A stretch of DNA of 64,000 nucleotides from Mangifera indica (GCF_011075055.1 NC_058151.1:8636251-8700250); one strand, 5' to 3'; shown: positions 29,320-42,390, numbered from the stretch's first letter. Numbers and translations: made by a program. The notes: generated by a model from the letters alone, not told the origin.

Positions 29320-30705
29320 AGAGCTTCCCAAGTGCAAAGCCGCCAAAAAATAAAACCAAACCAAGCAAAAAAAGTTTTGGTTGAAAGTTTAGAGAGACAT
29401 TTCTAGTAAGATAAATTTTTGAGTGAAAATGAGTTCAAGTGTATGTAAATGAACTAACTTCAAGCTTATATATTGGTGTGTTTAATTAACAATTTGTTAT
29501 TTGTTGCATAGACCCTTACAAATTCTTAATTTGATCAATAGTTTGTATATCATATATATATTTTAATGTCATCTCATAAACATCTTTACTCTAAATATGT
29601 TACTTTTATACCCATATAACACTTTAAATAATGTTATTTTAATTACCCTTTAGAAGGTGCTAACCAACCCCAGATTATCAACTCTTGCTCTATAAAATGT
29701 TTGGTTTATTAGTATGATCCTTTAAATTCACCATGATATAGTCATAAGCCCTTTTCAGATTATCCAAAAAATATATCTGAAAACTCAACAACTATGATAA
29801 ATATCTAAGGATGTGTCATAATTCCTAAACTATGATGAATAAACACTCTATCCAACCTATTTTTTTGACTATACATTCCGTGTAGATAAGATCTTAACGT
29901 TGTCACATCCTAATTTAGTTCGGGCTTATAGTTCATCAAAACCCTAATCTTGATATTCTATTAATCATCGATTGATATAATCAGGATACATCATTACAAA
30001 CATCATTTATATGACTTACATTATACTCTAACAAGAGATTTTGGTTCCAATATTTATCAACATTTGTTCATGAACTTCGAACTGCATTATTCCTAAGTTA
30101 GCGAATACTCTGAATCCAATATGTTCGAGTCAATGGATCCTTATTTTATTATTATTTATCTTCATATATGAACAACAGATGACCAACTTGGCTTTATTAT
30201 ACAAAACATGACTAGCTTTTTATTTATAAACCATAAAAACCACATGCATCTGTATCTGATCTAACCATGATATGTCAAGTCAAAGGATTACTTTGTACAT
30301 TGGTATAATCATATGATAAGTTATCGACTACATTGTAATGGTTATATGACTTATTATAATTGGTCATATTCAAAAAACGATTCACTAATTGCTAATCTAT
30401 ACTAATGCCCTAGTGACATGACCATCATTGTCCCACACAAATATCATCTTATAATATTGAATCGAAGGCATTAAGTATGCCTACTATGTGACATTATTGC
30501 CTAATTAATATCACATCCATAGGGAACAATTCTATAATCCAGTTTTACTTATTAAGCGAATTATTTGGACAGTTCACATACATACCTTATATTAAACAAA
30601 TAAAAGACGAAATTTACGTATACAAACAAAAGAAAAACTTCTTTTATTAATAAATCATATTTAAATACATACAAGATAAAATGCCTTGAAATTGATAATA
30701 CGAAT
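29320..30705 (-). repeat. Copia solo LTR, reverse orientation
   Basis: The reverse complement of 30140-30690 aligns in order with 51840-52330 (shared blocks: AGGCATTTTAT, AATAAAAGAAGT, the GACCAATAATGATAAGTC-like stretch, and ACTAGTGTATGAAGTAATC-like text). It sits inside the gag region of the Gypsy element, so it inserted later. The start of the LTR is not clear. Confidence 0.6.
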
Positions 30706-30719
30706 GGTTCATAAAGCAC

Positions 30720-31425
30720 ATACTAGTAGTGGCTTAGGGACCGAATTTGTACCAAATAAATAGTGGTTAGAGTTTACAGAGGATGTTATCAGTTTATTTG
30801 AGATGACAGACCATGACAAGGTCTAATATGCTAGTTTCCTGCTTAAGGAGATGCCAAGATATGGTAACGGCTACTATGTGATACTCGTCAAATGGTTAAA
30901 ATGACTAGGGTAGATGTCAGATAGGCTTTTAAAAAATAGTACTTGTCTACTGATATTTTATATGTTTGGGCTCAAAATTTTATCAATTTGAGATCAAACA
31001 GATGACTGTCAAGGAGTTTTCAACTCAGCTTAATGTAGTTACCCAATATACCTCTAGTGTGGCCAACACTAACAAGGGCAAGATAAAGATCTTTATTAAT
31101 AGGTTAAAGCCAAACATTGCAAATGACATCATAATAGGAGATAACACTCCTAGGTCATATTCAAAGGCATTAAGCAAAGCCTTCATATTACAAGCCATGA
31201 AATTGAGGATAACTAGAGAAAGGTACTTCAAAACAAGCTAAATTAGCAACCCTAAACTTAAGACCTGATCAGACAATTACATATACTTGTCATGGGAAAA
31301 GTAGTTAAGATTATGAAAGCACAAGGAGTTTCCAGTTAAGAGGTTTCAAAAAGAACCAAAAAGGCAAGATGTTGAAGTAAGGTCAGTAGTCCTAGAAAGA
31401 GGACCAACCAAGACATGATTGTAAC
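30720..31425 (+). pseudogene. gag remnant of the second Tekay-type element
   Basis: Translations give FEMTDHDKV-YASFLLKE, then (30966-31241) QMTVKEFSTQLNVV, INRLKPNIANDIIIGDN, and PRSYSKALSKAF. These parallel FDMTDQERVRYATYLFKS, VKEYSTKFN, RLDPEIARDVMTGAQPP and RTYAEALDRAL in the inner element's gag. A basic FRGFKKNQKGK stretch before the zinc knuckle is the last recognisable part. Several stops and shifts. Confidence 0.75.
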
Positions 31426-31431
31426 ATCCTT

Positions 31432-33998
31432 ATCTTCATAATTGAATAAGATGTATCGATGTGTCTGAAGTAAGGTTTCCTTATTGATATTTATGGTCTC
31501 ACCCTTCTTTTTTCGTTTCCCCCCAATCGGATGTCCTAATCTTGGAAAAATGGAAGATGAATTTTCTATTGAAGTGACACTATCATGATTCTCCTTATAC
31601 CTATTCTCTTTTGTTTTCACTCCATTATGCAAATATCTGGAGCAAAATGTTAAACATTCTTCTGCTAAGTAACCTTCAGCAATAAAGCCTTCTGGTTTAC
31701 TTTTATTATTGACAAATCTCTTCAAATGACATAAATATCTCTCACAAAAATACATCCATTGATATATAACCGGCCTACCAAGCCTAATTTCATCTACTAT
31801 ATGTATAGGTAAGTGCACCATAATATCAAACAAGCTAGGAAGGAAAATCTTTTCTAGTAGACATAATACTTCAATGATTTCAGATTGTAAGTAATTTAAA
31901 TCCTTTGGTTTCACCACTTTGTTACATGCACCTCTAAAAAAAGCACCTAATCTTATTAAAACAGTTGCAACATGTTTTGGGAGTGTTTTTCTTACAACGC
32001 ATTGTAACAAGTAATGCATGATGAAATGGGCATCATGGCTCTTGTACCCTGAAATCTTTGTCCCACCAACATGAACACATCGTGAAATATTAGAGGCATA
32101 ACCTTGTGGTAATTTTGCATCCTTTAAAACAGAACAAAAAATCTCTTTCTCTTTTGTCATTATGGAAAAACATGTTTTCGCTAACAACACATGTCGACCA
32201 TCATTTGCTATAGTTGGTTGCAATTCCCTTCGAATGCCCATGTCTTGTAAGTCATAACGTGCATTTATGTGATCTTTTGTCTTTCCTGGAATATCTAGTA
32301 AAGTGCCAAGGATACTATCACAAATGTTTTTCTCTATATGCATTACATCAAGATTGTGACGACATAAATTATGCTCCCAATATGGTAATTGAAAAAAAAT
32401 AGACTTTTTTTTCCATGGAACTTCATTTGCTATTTTGACCTTTTTTGTTGACTTCCCAAATACATTCTCAAAACCATTCAAAAGTTCTAACACATCAGTC
32501 CCTGACAAAGGAGGAGGGGATTTTTCTAACTCCACATCACCATTGAAATATCTCTTATCATGTCTCTATAGGTGATCCTTAGCCAAGAATTTACGATGTC
32601 TCATATAGTAAGTCTTCCTACTATGTTTCAAATATTGGGAGCTCGTCTCATAATGACATGTAGGGCATGCAAATTTTCCTTCGGTACTCCACCCAGAAAG
32701 CATTGCATATGCTGGGAAGTCACTAACAGTCCACAACAAACATGCATGCATTTTAAATGTTTGATTAGTGGAAGCATCATAAGTATCTACATCAATTTCC
32801 TAAAGTAGCCTTATTTCTTTAATAAACGGTTGCATGTAGATATCAATATCTTGACCAGGAGAAGATGGTCCTGGAATAATTGATGACAAAATCAAATATT
32901 CTGGTTTCATGCAATGCCATGGAGGCAAATTATAATTAATCAAAATGATCGGCCATATGCTATGTGCAATGCTCATTGTTCTAAATAGATTGAATCCATC
33001 ACTTGAGAGACCCAACCTCATATTTCTAGGGTCTTGTGCGAAATGAGGATACAATGAATCAAATTTCTTCCAAGCTTCACCATCAGTTGGATGCCTTAAA
33101 TTTCCATCTTTAGTATAATATTTTTCATGCCATTTCATGCAATCAGCAGTTTTTTTACACATAAACAATCGTTAAAGCCTAGGAATCAATGGAAAATATC
33201 TAAAAACTTTCTTAGGGATTTCATACCCTTTTTTAGATAACCTTTCCTGACTATTCCCTACAACATTTCCATTGGATTTCCATCTAGATGCACCACATAC
33301 CTTACATGAGCTTAATGTCTTATTCTCATCCTAAAAAAGCATGTAATCATTAGGACATGCATCTATCTTCTGATATTCAAGCCCTAAGTCTTTCACCATT
33401 TTCTTAGCTACATTAAAAGATGTAGGCAATTTGCATGGGGAAATGCCTCTCTAAGCAACTCTAGAATATTAGTGATTGCCACATTACTAATTTCATGGAT
33501 GCATTTCAAAAGGTATAAGTGAATAGTGAAAGATAACTTTGAAAATTTTTGACAACCCGGATATAACTCTTCTTTCCCTTCCTCCAATAATTTAAAGAAT
33601 TTCTTAGCCTTATCTGTTTGACCCTCTCTAAATTCTTGGTTACATGGAATATCTTCATTGATTACACCCCTAAAAGTGTCATGCAATAATCCATCTATAT
33701 CATCACCCATATCCCTTTTGTCAGGTTAGCCCATGTCATCTATATTCATACTTGAATCTAATACTTCAACATGAAAATACCAATCATTGTATCCTAGAGT
33801 TATTCCATCAATAATCAAATGCTCATTTACTGTGTTTCTACAATACCAATAACATAAATGGCACTTCTTGCATGGGCATAAAATTACATTCCTATGAGCT
33901 GCCAAGGAAAATGCCTTGTCAAGAAAATCATTTACCCCATTCATATATTTATCACTATATCTAGGAAGATTCATCCAACTCTTATCTCTTTTAGCCAT
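31432..33998 (-). pseudogene. TNP2-type CACTA transposase, truncated and mutated
   Basis: Starts at ATG 33998. Residues 1-80 form the transposase-associated domain (CPCKKC, NEHLIIDGITLGYNDW). The TNP2 region follows (LYPGCQKFSKLSF, VKDLGLEYQKIDAC, AWKKFDSLYPHFAQDPRN, GLSSDGFNLF, TVSDFPAYAMLSGW, LPYWEHNLCRHNLDVMHIEK). Next is a DUF4218-type region (IYQWMYFCERYLCHLKRF, GYLAEECLTFCSRY), ending at HRYILFNYED. The downstream DUF4216-type part is missing. One frameshift near 33420 and about five in-frame stops interrupt it; the longest open piece is 32535-31432. The family catalyses cut-and-paste excision through an acidic triad. Confidence 0.9.
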
Positions 33999-33999
33999 G

Positions 34000-36421
34000 C
34001 CTTAATAAACTACAAATATATATAATACACAAAAAATTAACTTTTAATGATCCTATGATAAATAACTCAAACCTATGAAGCAAAAAGTTGTCATGATAAA
34101 TAATTAAATAAAACCTTTATGAATGAATGCATGTATTGGACTTGTTTTGACTAACAATGATAATATGAATATGAAATATTAATGATGCAACAGTTGTCAT
34201 GTTTTTCAAAATGAAGTAAAAAAGTGTAAGCAACTAATTAGTGCAATATAACTATATGAATGAAGCAAAAAAGTCTAAGTAGTTGTATTTGACATTAAAA
34301 AATATTGATCTAACAGTTGTCACGTTTTTTTAGGTTTGATATGAAGGGGTCCCTATTGATGGATGTGTTATGATAGTGTTGCTAGAACTTACTGATTAAT
34401 GTAAGGCCAAATAAGTATTTACCACCAAGAAATTTAAGGTCATAAGAAAAGGCTAACTAAGGCAATAAGTCTCTGAACTAAGCAACATATCCTTTGCTTC
34501 ATCACTTATAGTCTTAGGTCATTTCGTTAATGTTTTAAGTAACATTAATTAGAGTTTATATCCACATATCTCTACTTAAAAGAGGAAATAGTGCAGTATG
34601 TTAATAAATTACAATATGTTAGTTGTTTCAATATAATCTGTCCTTAAGAAAGATGTTTTTGCATTATTAAATAATCCAATTACACAAGTGATACAAAATC
34701 ATCAACACTTATTGATTGCCAAGACGTGTTTGACCTAGACAATTAATAACATCTACCAAAACAAACTTTTAGTAAATAAGAATTCACAAAAGCATTTTAG
34801 AAGTTAAACAAAAAAAAATTAAAAAATGAGAAACTTTATTATTCATAAAGTATATAATGGAAAATTAGAAGTCCTATGAAAAAGAAGCAATGATGTAGAA
34901 AATAAGGTAGAAGAGGAGAAAAAGAGAGAGATTCTAGCACAAATTACAAGACAATAAGCAAAGGATTAGCAAGCAGATAGCAAAGAAAGTGATCAAATTT
35001 CCAGTATAGTATCAATGAATCAATTTCTATATCAAAACATGACTTAAGGCCTATGTGATACATGTCAAGTCCTAAACAAATACAAACTCAAAATCATAAT
35101 CTAATAAGAAAAGAAATCTTTTCCTAACATGAAAAATAAATAACCCTAATTTTTAATTGGAAAATAACTTCAACACTAAATAATTTTGTGAATCTCAAAT
35201 AACAAAATCCTTGTAATTTAATATTAAATCCTGATTCCTGCATTATGTGGTCCAATAGTGAAAAGAATAATAGAAAGACTAGAGACGTTCAAAATAGCAT
35301 AATCAATCATAGGAGATCTAAACTACAGCTACATCAGAAAGAAGCCAATGATAAAAGATATTAAACCAAGAGAAGCAAACACAACTGCAAGCCTATTGGG
35401 ACCCTCCTCCTTTGTTGTAGATAAATATGTGTAAACTAACCCATCAAGTGAATGAAAGCCCACAAACAAATACACAACCCTATTGTAAAGTCTTGTAATC
35501 AATCAAATAAAATTACAAAATATTCATATTTATATTAACAAAATTGATGTTATCTACAGATGTTGCTGCAATTGCTATTCTCTTAAACCCATCTTGACTA
35601 AGTTTAAGAAAAACCCAGAAAAAATTGAACCAAATAAATAAATTTTGCAAATAAACAAGTGAAAGGTGAGTACCGGAGTGAAGATAAGAGCAGCAGCGAG
35701 ATGAACTTTCCCTTTCACAACCCTTGCACACCATATTGTTAAACGACAGCAAAATCAATTAGAAATACAGAGAATTTTTTTTGGTAAGCTAAGATAATGG
35801 TATTTTTTTTTGGTAAGCTGAGATAACGGAATTGTTGTTAAGTTAGGAGATGGCACTTAGCGGGAATGGTTTCTGAGTGAGTGGCAATGATTTATGAGTG
35901 GCTTGAAAAAAAAATTTAGTTTGTTGGCCTGACTTGTAATGGGCCATTCATTTAAGAAATTATGAGACTTTAGAGAAATATTAATTGGTATCTAAAGACA
36001 AAAGGGTAGCTTCAGTTCTACATACTCAATCAAATTAAAATTGGTTTAGTTTGGGTTAGATTTATTATTTAGATTTGTAATTTATGCATAGAACAACGAT
36101 GCCTTAACAATTGTTTTAAGAGTGGATACGAACTGAATTAAGCTCGTAGATCTCTAATTCAAGTCAATTCGAATAAAAAATAATCCGATTTGAGTTTTGC
36201 TTGAGTTTATCAAATGAAAATTAAAGATGACAATTAATTTGACTCATAAATTTAAGTCAAATAAAAGTCAAGCCAAACATAACACCTTTTAACTTAAGTT
36301 TGGTTTAAAAAACGAATCGAATCTTTCAACTTCCTAAAATGTCATAGTTTTGATGTACTATAACATTTTTTATCTAATTAAATTATAGTTAAAATTTTGA
36401 TCTATTAAAATAGTTATTAAA
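34000..36421 (-). other. Leader region of the CACTA element, no gene seen
   Basis: AT-rich DNA between the transposase ATG and the subterminal repeats. An 81-codon open frame at 35513-35758 (minus) has no recognised domain and I do not call it a gene. Confidence 0.5.
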
Positions 36422-36770
36422 GTCAATGTTTTATATCTCATAATACTACGGTTTTTTTTCAACTGTAATTTATTGTTAATTTCCTATTACGACACTACTA
36501 ATTCGTTGTTTTATATGTCATAATGTAAGTTTTTTTTTCAACCGTTGCTTATTATTAATTTTTTAATACGACACTATTAAATCCGTTATTTTATATCCCA
36601 TAATACAACGGTTTTTTTGCAACCGTCACTTATTGTTAATTCTTTAATACAACACTATTAAATCCGTTGTTTTATATCCCATAATACAACGGTTTTTTTC
36701 CAGCCGTCACTTATTGTTAATTTTTTAATACAACACTATTAAAACCGTTGCTTATTTTATTTTAGACAAC
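36422..36770 (-). repeat. CACTA subterminal repeats, four to five copies of ~81 bp
   Basis: The block CGTTNTTTTATATCCCATAAT recurs with starts near 36422, 36502, 36582, 36663 and 36744 (periods 80-81). Each unit holds two copies of an AACGGTT-like word in opposite orientation. Such subterminal repeats are transposase binding sites in the En/Spm family (family knowledge). Confidence 0.85.
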
Positions 36771-36804
36771 AGTTTAAAAAGTGTATTCAAAATAAGTGTC
36801 GCCT

Positions 36805-36825
36805 TAAGCCTAATATGTGGTAGTG
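36805..36825 (-). repeat. CACTA terminal inverted repeat (5' end)
   Basis: Read on the minus strand from 36825: CACTACCACATATTAGGC. Its partner at the other end of the element is not in the window. Confidence 0.75.
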
Positions 36826-37062
36826 CCCTTACTTAAAATATGTACCCAAAGAGAAGTGTTAATTTAAAAATTTCCCCCTAACACATGCAGTAAACAATAA
36901 ATGCATGGTACAACTAAATTCCCACAGTTACCAAAAAGTGAATTCCTTAAATAACCTCATAATAACGTAAAATAGTTGCCCAAGTCTAAATAACAAATAC
37001 AATTCCAATTTGCACAATTATAAACACAAACCCAAATAACATAAAATAATAGCCCAAGTTAT

Positions 37063-37620
37063 ATGATACTTGTGCAAGCTAAACAATATGAGGTGTCTAG
37101 AGCACTATTTGATTGTAAACTCTCTAAGGGAGGACAAGTTAGCTCTCATATGGTTAAGATAATTGGCTACATTGAGTGGTTGGCGAGTTTAGGCTTTATC
37201 ATAGACAATGAGTTTGCTATAAACCTTGTGATAAAATTCCTCCCAAAATCGTGAGCTAATTTTATCATAAATTTTAACTTAAATAAAAAGGACAAAACCT
37301 TGAAAAGTTGTTGTATATGCTTACATAAGCTGAACAAGAGGTATGAAAGATAGCTTCGACTAATCTACTTATGGTTAACGCCCATGCATCAAAAGTTAAG
37401 GCAAAGGGCAAAGACAAGGTCGAGGCTAAGCCTAAGCCCAAAGCAAAGAAATAACCTGATATTGTTACTCAGCCTATAAGTGGTGTAGAAAAAGGAAAGG
37501 TTGTCTGCTTCTATTGTGGCAAGTTAGGTTACTAAAAGAGACATTGCAAGGTTTTTCTAGAGAACAAAAAGAATAAGATGACTAAAGAATCTACTTTAGG
37601 TATGTTTGTTATTAAAATAA
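37063..37620 (+). pseudogene. gag remnant with zinc knuckle, Copia element 1
   Basis: Open piece 37063-37254 contains MVKIIGYIEWLASLGFIIDN and LVIKFLPKS, typical of the Copia gag UBN2-type domain (M-V-x(n)-L..LG..I). After shifts, a knuckle CFYCGKLGY-x-KRHC is at 37507-37548. Its His is replaced by Tyr and one codon is a stop. Confidence 0.7.
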
Positions 37621-38159
37621 ACTGTTCTCCTTATTCATCTTAGGTTTTAAACACAGGATGTGGTTTCACATTTTTTTCGATATGCAAGAACTAGACATAG
37701 TAGATTACTCGTCAAAAGAAAGGAAAATAGAGCATGTGTTGTTGCATTAATTTTAGGTGTTTTTTATCTTAGGTTGACTATTAGGCTAGTTTTATAATAA
37801 AAACATTTTTATTATGTGCCTTCTATTTCTAGTTCTTAGTTTTTATGTCTATTTTGAACAAAGAAGGATATTCATTTTTTATTGTTGGTGGTATTATAAC
37901 CATTAGCTTAAATAATATTCTCTATAGAATAGTTGAATTGCATAATGGCTTATATATTCCAAAATTGGATAACGAAATTCTCAATGCGTAAATAACAAAT
38001 GATTAAAATCAAATGATTTAAATATCACATATTTGTGGTATTGCAAGCTATGCCACTTATGACCAAAAGGTATATCAAGAATTCTTGAACAAAGAATCTT
38101 ACAATAATTTAACTTTCAATTATATAATGAATATGAATCATGTTTATTGGATAAAATGA

Positions 38160-38960
38160 CCAAAAAATGAAACGACAACTAAACTGTTAGGGATCATACA
38201 AAGTGATGTGTATAGACCTATGATAATGCATAGTAGATATGGTAAAGCCTACTTCATCACATTTACCAATGACTTTAGTAGATATGGCTATGTGTTTTTG
38301 ATAAAACACAAGTTTGAATGTTTTAACAAATTCAAAGAACTAAAGAACAAAGTAGAAAAGAAACTTAGGAAATAAATAAAAGTTCTCTGAAGTGATCGAA
38401 GAGGTGAATACCTGAAGGAATATGGGATAGTATCTCAAGTCACTCCTCCTATTACTCTATAGCATAATAATGTATCTAAATGAAAGAATGAGACTTTGAT
38501 GGAAATGGTTAAGTCCATGTTGAGTTTTACTAATTTAACTATGTCTTTCTAGGGTCATACCTTAGAAACTATTACCTACACACTGAACCATGTCATATCT
38601 AAATTTATGGGTAAAACTCTATATAAGTTATGCAATGGGAGAAAACCCAAACTAGATTACTTGACGATTTGAGACAGTGAAACTTATGTCAAGAAATTGA
38701 CTTCAAAAAGCTAAGTGTTAAGTCTGAAAAAATGTATTTTTGTAGGGTACTTGCAAGTTGCTAAGGGATACTGCTTTTACCACTTAAATGAGCAAAAAGT
38801 CTTTGTTACTTACATCGGTGTGTTCCTTGAGAAATAATTTATTCTCAAAAGAACTAGTAGGAGAAAGGTAGAGCTCTATAAAGTTCCTGAATCACAAAAT
38901 ACCACAAATTTTGAATATGATGATGTGTCATCATAAATGGTTAATCATGATGAAAAAGGT
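38160..38960 (+). pseudogene. Integrase remnant, Copia element 1
   Basis: Translation gives LLGIIQSDVYRPMIMHSRYG, AYFITFTNDFSRYGYVFLIK, KFKELKNKVEKKL, VKSMLSF, and further on KKCIFVGYLQVAKGYCFY. These are standard blocks of Copia integrase and its C-terminal extension. Several stops. Confidence 0.75.
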
Positions 38961-39089
38961 CATCCACTTTAGGTGAAACAATCTTAATGTACATAAGAGT
39001 TACATAGGTCTACCTGAGTACGTCGTGAGGCAGAAAGATTTGGTTTTTTCTTGACTCAACATGTTCACATACTAGTCATCAATGATAAT

Positions 39090-39832
39090 GAACCTAAGAC
39101 TTACAACGATATTGTTTCAAGTCAGATTTTGATAAATGGTTGGAATCTATGAAATCTGAAATAGGCTCCATATACTAGAACCAAGTATGGACTCTGGTAA
39201 ATCTACCTAAAGGGTTAAAACCTGTAAGATCCAAATAGGTTTTCTAAAGGAAAACTAACATAAAAGGTAACCTGTATACCTTCAAAGTACGACTGGTTGC
39301 TAAAGGTTTCACCCAAAAGTATGACATTGACTATAATGAAACCTTTTTGCTAGTCATCATGCTTAAGTCTATTAAGAATATGTTTTTTATAGTTGCATAC
39401 TATGACTATAACATCTTTCAGATGGATATCAAGATTATCTTTCTAAATGAAAACCTTGTAGAGGACGTTTATATGGCTCAACTCGATGTTTTTATTCTTG
39501 CTGGAGAAATAGACAAAATATGTAAGTTGGAAAAATCTATTTATGAACTTAAACAAGCTTAAAAAATTTGGAATATTTGTTTGATGAAGCTATTCGTTAG
39601 TTCAGATTCATCAAAAATGAAGATGAATAGTGTGAATGAGAAGGTTAGTAAGAGTGTGATTGCATTTATGGTATTATATGTCAATGACATCTTAATTATT
39701 GGAAATGACATACCAAACTTGCAATTAGTAAAGGTTTGGTTATCTAAGTGTTTCTTCATAAAAGACTTAGGAGAAAAATCCTCTGTAGGATTAAAATTCA
39801 CCAAAATAGAGAGAGTAGAATACTGGGCTTAA
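39090..39832 (+). pseudogene. Reverse transcriptase remnant, Copia element 1
   Basis: The open piece 39347-39562 has FQMDIKIIFLNENLVEDVYM and KICKLEKSIYELKQA, the Copia RT signature (Q-M-D-V-K-x-A-F-L-N-G). The catalytic box at about 39682 reads YVNDIL instead of YVDDIL, so one catalytic Asp is lost. Frames change at about 39565 and 39760. Confidence 0.8.
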
Positions 39833-39839
39833 GTCAAAG

Positions 39840-40660
39840 CATATACATAGATAAGGTATTAATTAGATTTTATATAGGAGAATCTAAGAAAGGATTTCTA
39901 CCGATGTCCCATTGTTTATACCTTTCAAAAGACATGTGTCTTAGTACACAATCTAAGAGAGATATGATGAGTAGGATCTCATATGTCTTGGCTATAAGAT
40001 TAATTATGTACGTCATGCTATATACGATGATTAATGTCTCATATGCCTTGAGCGTTTATAGCATATATTAATCTGACTAGGTGAAAAACACTAGATAGCT
40101 ATTAAAAACATCCTAAAGTACTTGTGAATGACTAAGGATGTATTTTTGGTTTATATAGGAGAATCTAAACTCACTGTAAGAGGCTACGATGACACTAGTT
40201 TCCAAATTGATTAAGATAATTACAAATCCCAATTAGGGTTTTGTTTTGCTTGAATGATGGTGTAATTAGCTACAAAAGCTCTAAGTAGAGTATAATGGTT
40301 GATTATACAATAAAGTCCAAGTATATTGCCTTCTCAGAAGTAACAAAAGAGATTATATGGATCAAAAAGTTCAAAACTGAACTTAGAGAGGTTGCGAGTA
40401 TCACCGAGCCATTAAGCTCCATTGTAACAATAGAGTGATTGCTTTGACAAAAGAGTTGTAATCTCATCAAAAGGCCAAACACATCTTAAAGAATATCAGC
40501 TGTTTCAAGAGATTATTAAAAAAGGTGACATATAGATAACAAAGATTGATACAAATGATAATTTGGCTAACTCACTGATAAAGCCTTTATCATAACTAAA
40601 GCATGATAGACATGTAGTCGAGCTCGACATTAAATATATAATCGATTGGCTATAACACAA
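39840..40660 (+). pseudogene. RNase H remnant, Copia element 1
   Basis: Blocks for SQSIYIDKVL, MSRISYVLAIRLIMYVM (usually IPYASAVGSLMYAM), a decayed G-Y-D-D-x-S-F-Q block, and the final KHDRHVVELDIK at 40600. The purine-rich stretch ATGATAAAT precedes the LTR. Confidence 0.7.
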
Positions 40661-40669
40661 ATGATAAAT

Positions 40670-42390
40670 TGTTAAGGTAAGTGCCTAAAAGCCAATTGAA
40701 TTTGGTATTTCTAGATGTAGTTGTACATTAATCATTAATAAAAGGATTAATTGTTATTTAATTCATATGTTAGCTATTTATATGCTTGTATGAATAAAAT
40801 GCCTATAGAATAGTAAAACTGTAGCAAGGGGATTAGACGACTGATCGTGAGAACCCTATATACATATTAAATAGCCATTCTAAAAACATCTGTAATCTTG
40901 ACATTGTAATGAATAAGGACATGCTTGATGATGATGTGATTATCATAGTGTTAAGCAACCTTTCTAAAAGTGGTGATAGTTCTCACGTATAGATAGCTTG
41001 GCACAATACATGGGTGTATGTTGTAGATGTGTTTATCAAACTGACTTGACTAAAGGATATCTATATCGATAATTGCTCTAGTGTCTATGTAATAAATTCT
41101 TATAGTATCGTGAGTGTATGTAATATTTTGACTTTAAGTCGCTAAATCATCTTGTGTAAGGATCGATATGGTTTGATTTTATCTAATATTCTATCATAAT
41201 TAGGGTAACTATAAAGATAGTAATTGGCTATATTGTGAGATACATGGAGGCAATGGTTAATCATTAAAGGATTCGTCATTCTTAAGAGCAGAAGAAGATA
41301 TCTCACATGAGAATACTAAAAGACCTCTATGATTGCTTGAATTTATGGCCATAGTGGGATAAATTTGTAGCCTAATCTATGTTAGTCAGTAATATGTATC
41401 AATTCATACTGAGGAATCATTAAGATAGACACATTTCTATGTTTCAACCTTAAGAGGTATTGGTTGGCGAAAGGATTGAATTGCACGTAATTGTAATGTC
41501 ATATAAGCTTAAGAGAAATTTGTTGAACTTTGTTGTCCAGGTAGCTATGATGCTTTGCTAGAGGCCAATCCTGGTTTGTGTTTGAATTTAACCTGCGTTT
41601 GGACACTAACAACTCGATAAAGAGCTTATAGGTCACACACATAAAGATGTTGAAATGAACTTAAAGGAATGGATTATTTGTTGACGATCTTAGTGTTCAA
41701 GGTCGAAAGAAAGACTGTGAATGGAAAGAAAGGCTGTGAATGGATCAAGTTTGCCGAATTGGTTTAAAAGACTTAGGTTTAATTATGCTTTGACCAAGTG
41801 CCACCCATGCACTTAGTAAGTTAGTACCAACTATACAAATGCATGATGCCAGTTAACACCATGTAATAAAGCTTGTCGGCTGGCACACTTAAGTGTGCTA
41901 GCTATGCAAGTGAAACATGTCGACTAGGTATTTTACATGCTAGCCATGTATGTGTGTTGAGGGTGTTGTGTGGGCTTAAAATTCTAGTCATGCTTGGACA
42001 CCTACACATATAAAATAAGGCATAATTTTTTTTACAAAGGAATAACATACATAGAGTGAAACCTAGTCATCATTCTTCTATTTTCTCTCCTTCTTATGAA
42101 CATCTAAAGTCCAATTAAGAGCCTTAATAGCTTTTTACCTGGATTTCCTCTACTTACGGCCGTGCTCTGCATGGATACCAAGGCGCTGCCTTAAAATGAT
42201 TGGATAATGAACTTTCTCTAGCCATATGATGTTTTGAAGGAGTCATTAATGTAGGTATAAAACTAAAACATCCTATGAGTGCTTTTACATGTTTGTGATT
42301 ATTACGTTTAAAATGGGTATCCTAGTTAGAATTTTTCAAGTTGTTTTATTTTTAAAATTTTTAATTTCTTTGTGCTGTCAGTTATTAAAG
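40670..42390 (+). repeat. 3' LTR of Copia element 1
   Basis: Starts TGTTAAGGTAAGTGCC. It aligns in order with the reversed LTR at 58025-59619 (TGTTAGGGTAGGTGCCC start, then CCTTATT, GTGGGATAA, AGAGGCCAATC and GGATACCAAGGC blocks). The end is approximate because the last ~100 bp are diverged. Confidence 0.75.

Larger units (their letters stand above)
28116..31425 (+). mobile_element. Internal region of the second Tekay-type element, heavily invaded and truncated
   Basis: A primer site TGGTATCAAAAC (28120-28131) is followed by leader. A TRIM (28757-29314) and a reversed Copia LTR (about 29320-30700) then interrupt, and gag resumes at about 30720. The element stops at the junction with the CACTA element near 31430, so pol and the 3' LTR are missing. 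Confidence 0.65.
31432..36825 (-). mobile_element. CACTA (En/Spm) DNA transposon, 3' end missing
   Basis: The minus-strand 5' terminus is CACTACCACATATTAGG, starting at 36825. Next come 81-bp subterminal tandem repeats (36422-36770), a leader, and a TNP2-type transposase gene (33998 down to 31432). At 31432 the transposase reading stops abruptly against Gypsy gag sequence. The C-terminal part and second terminal repeat are absent, so this copy cannot transpose. Confidence 0.85.
37040..40660 (+). mobile_element. Ty1/Copia element 1, internal region, 5' end missing
   Basis: Plus-strand remnants of gag, integrase, reverse transcriptase and RNase H in Copia order (integrase before RT), followed by a 3' LTR at 40670. 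There is no 5' LTR; the CACTA terminus lies just upstream at 36825. All domains carry multiple stops. Confidence 0.8.

Noticed and set aside
31420..31430. TGTAACATCC, which looks like the start of a Tekay-type LTR
   Set aside because: The bases that follow encode the antisense end of the TNP2 transposase (HRYILFNYED), not LTR sequence.
35513..35758. 81-codon minus-strand frame in the CACTA leader
   Set aside because: No recognisable domain, no clear signals, and CACTA leaders normally carry non-coding sequence; not enough to call a second element gene.
36422..36770. Regular 81-bp repeats considered as a CRISPR array or satellite
   Set aside because: Units are contiguous without unique spacers and sit next to a CACTA terminus, so they are subterminal repeats of the transposon.
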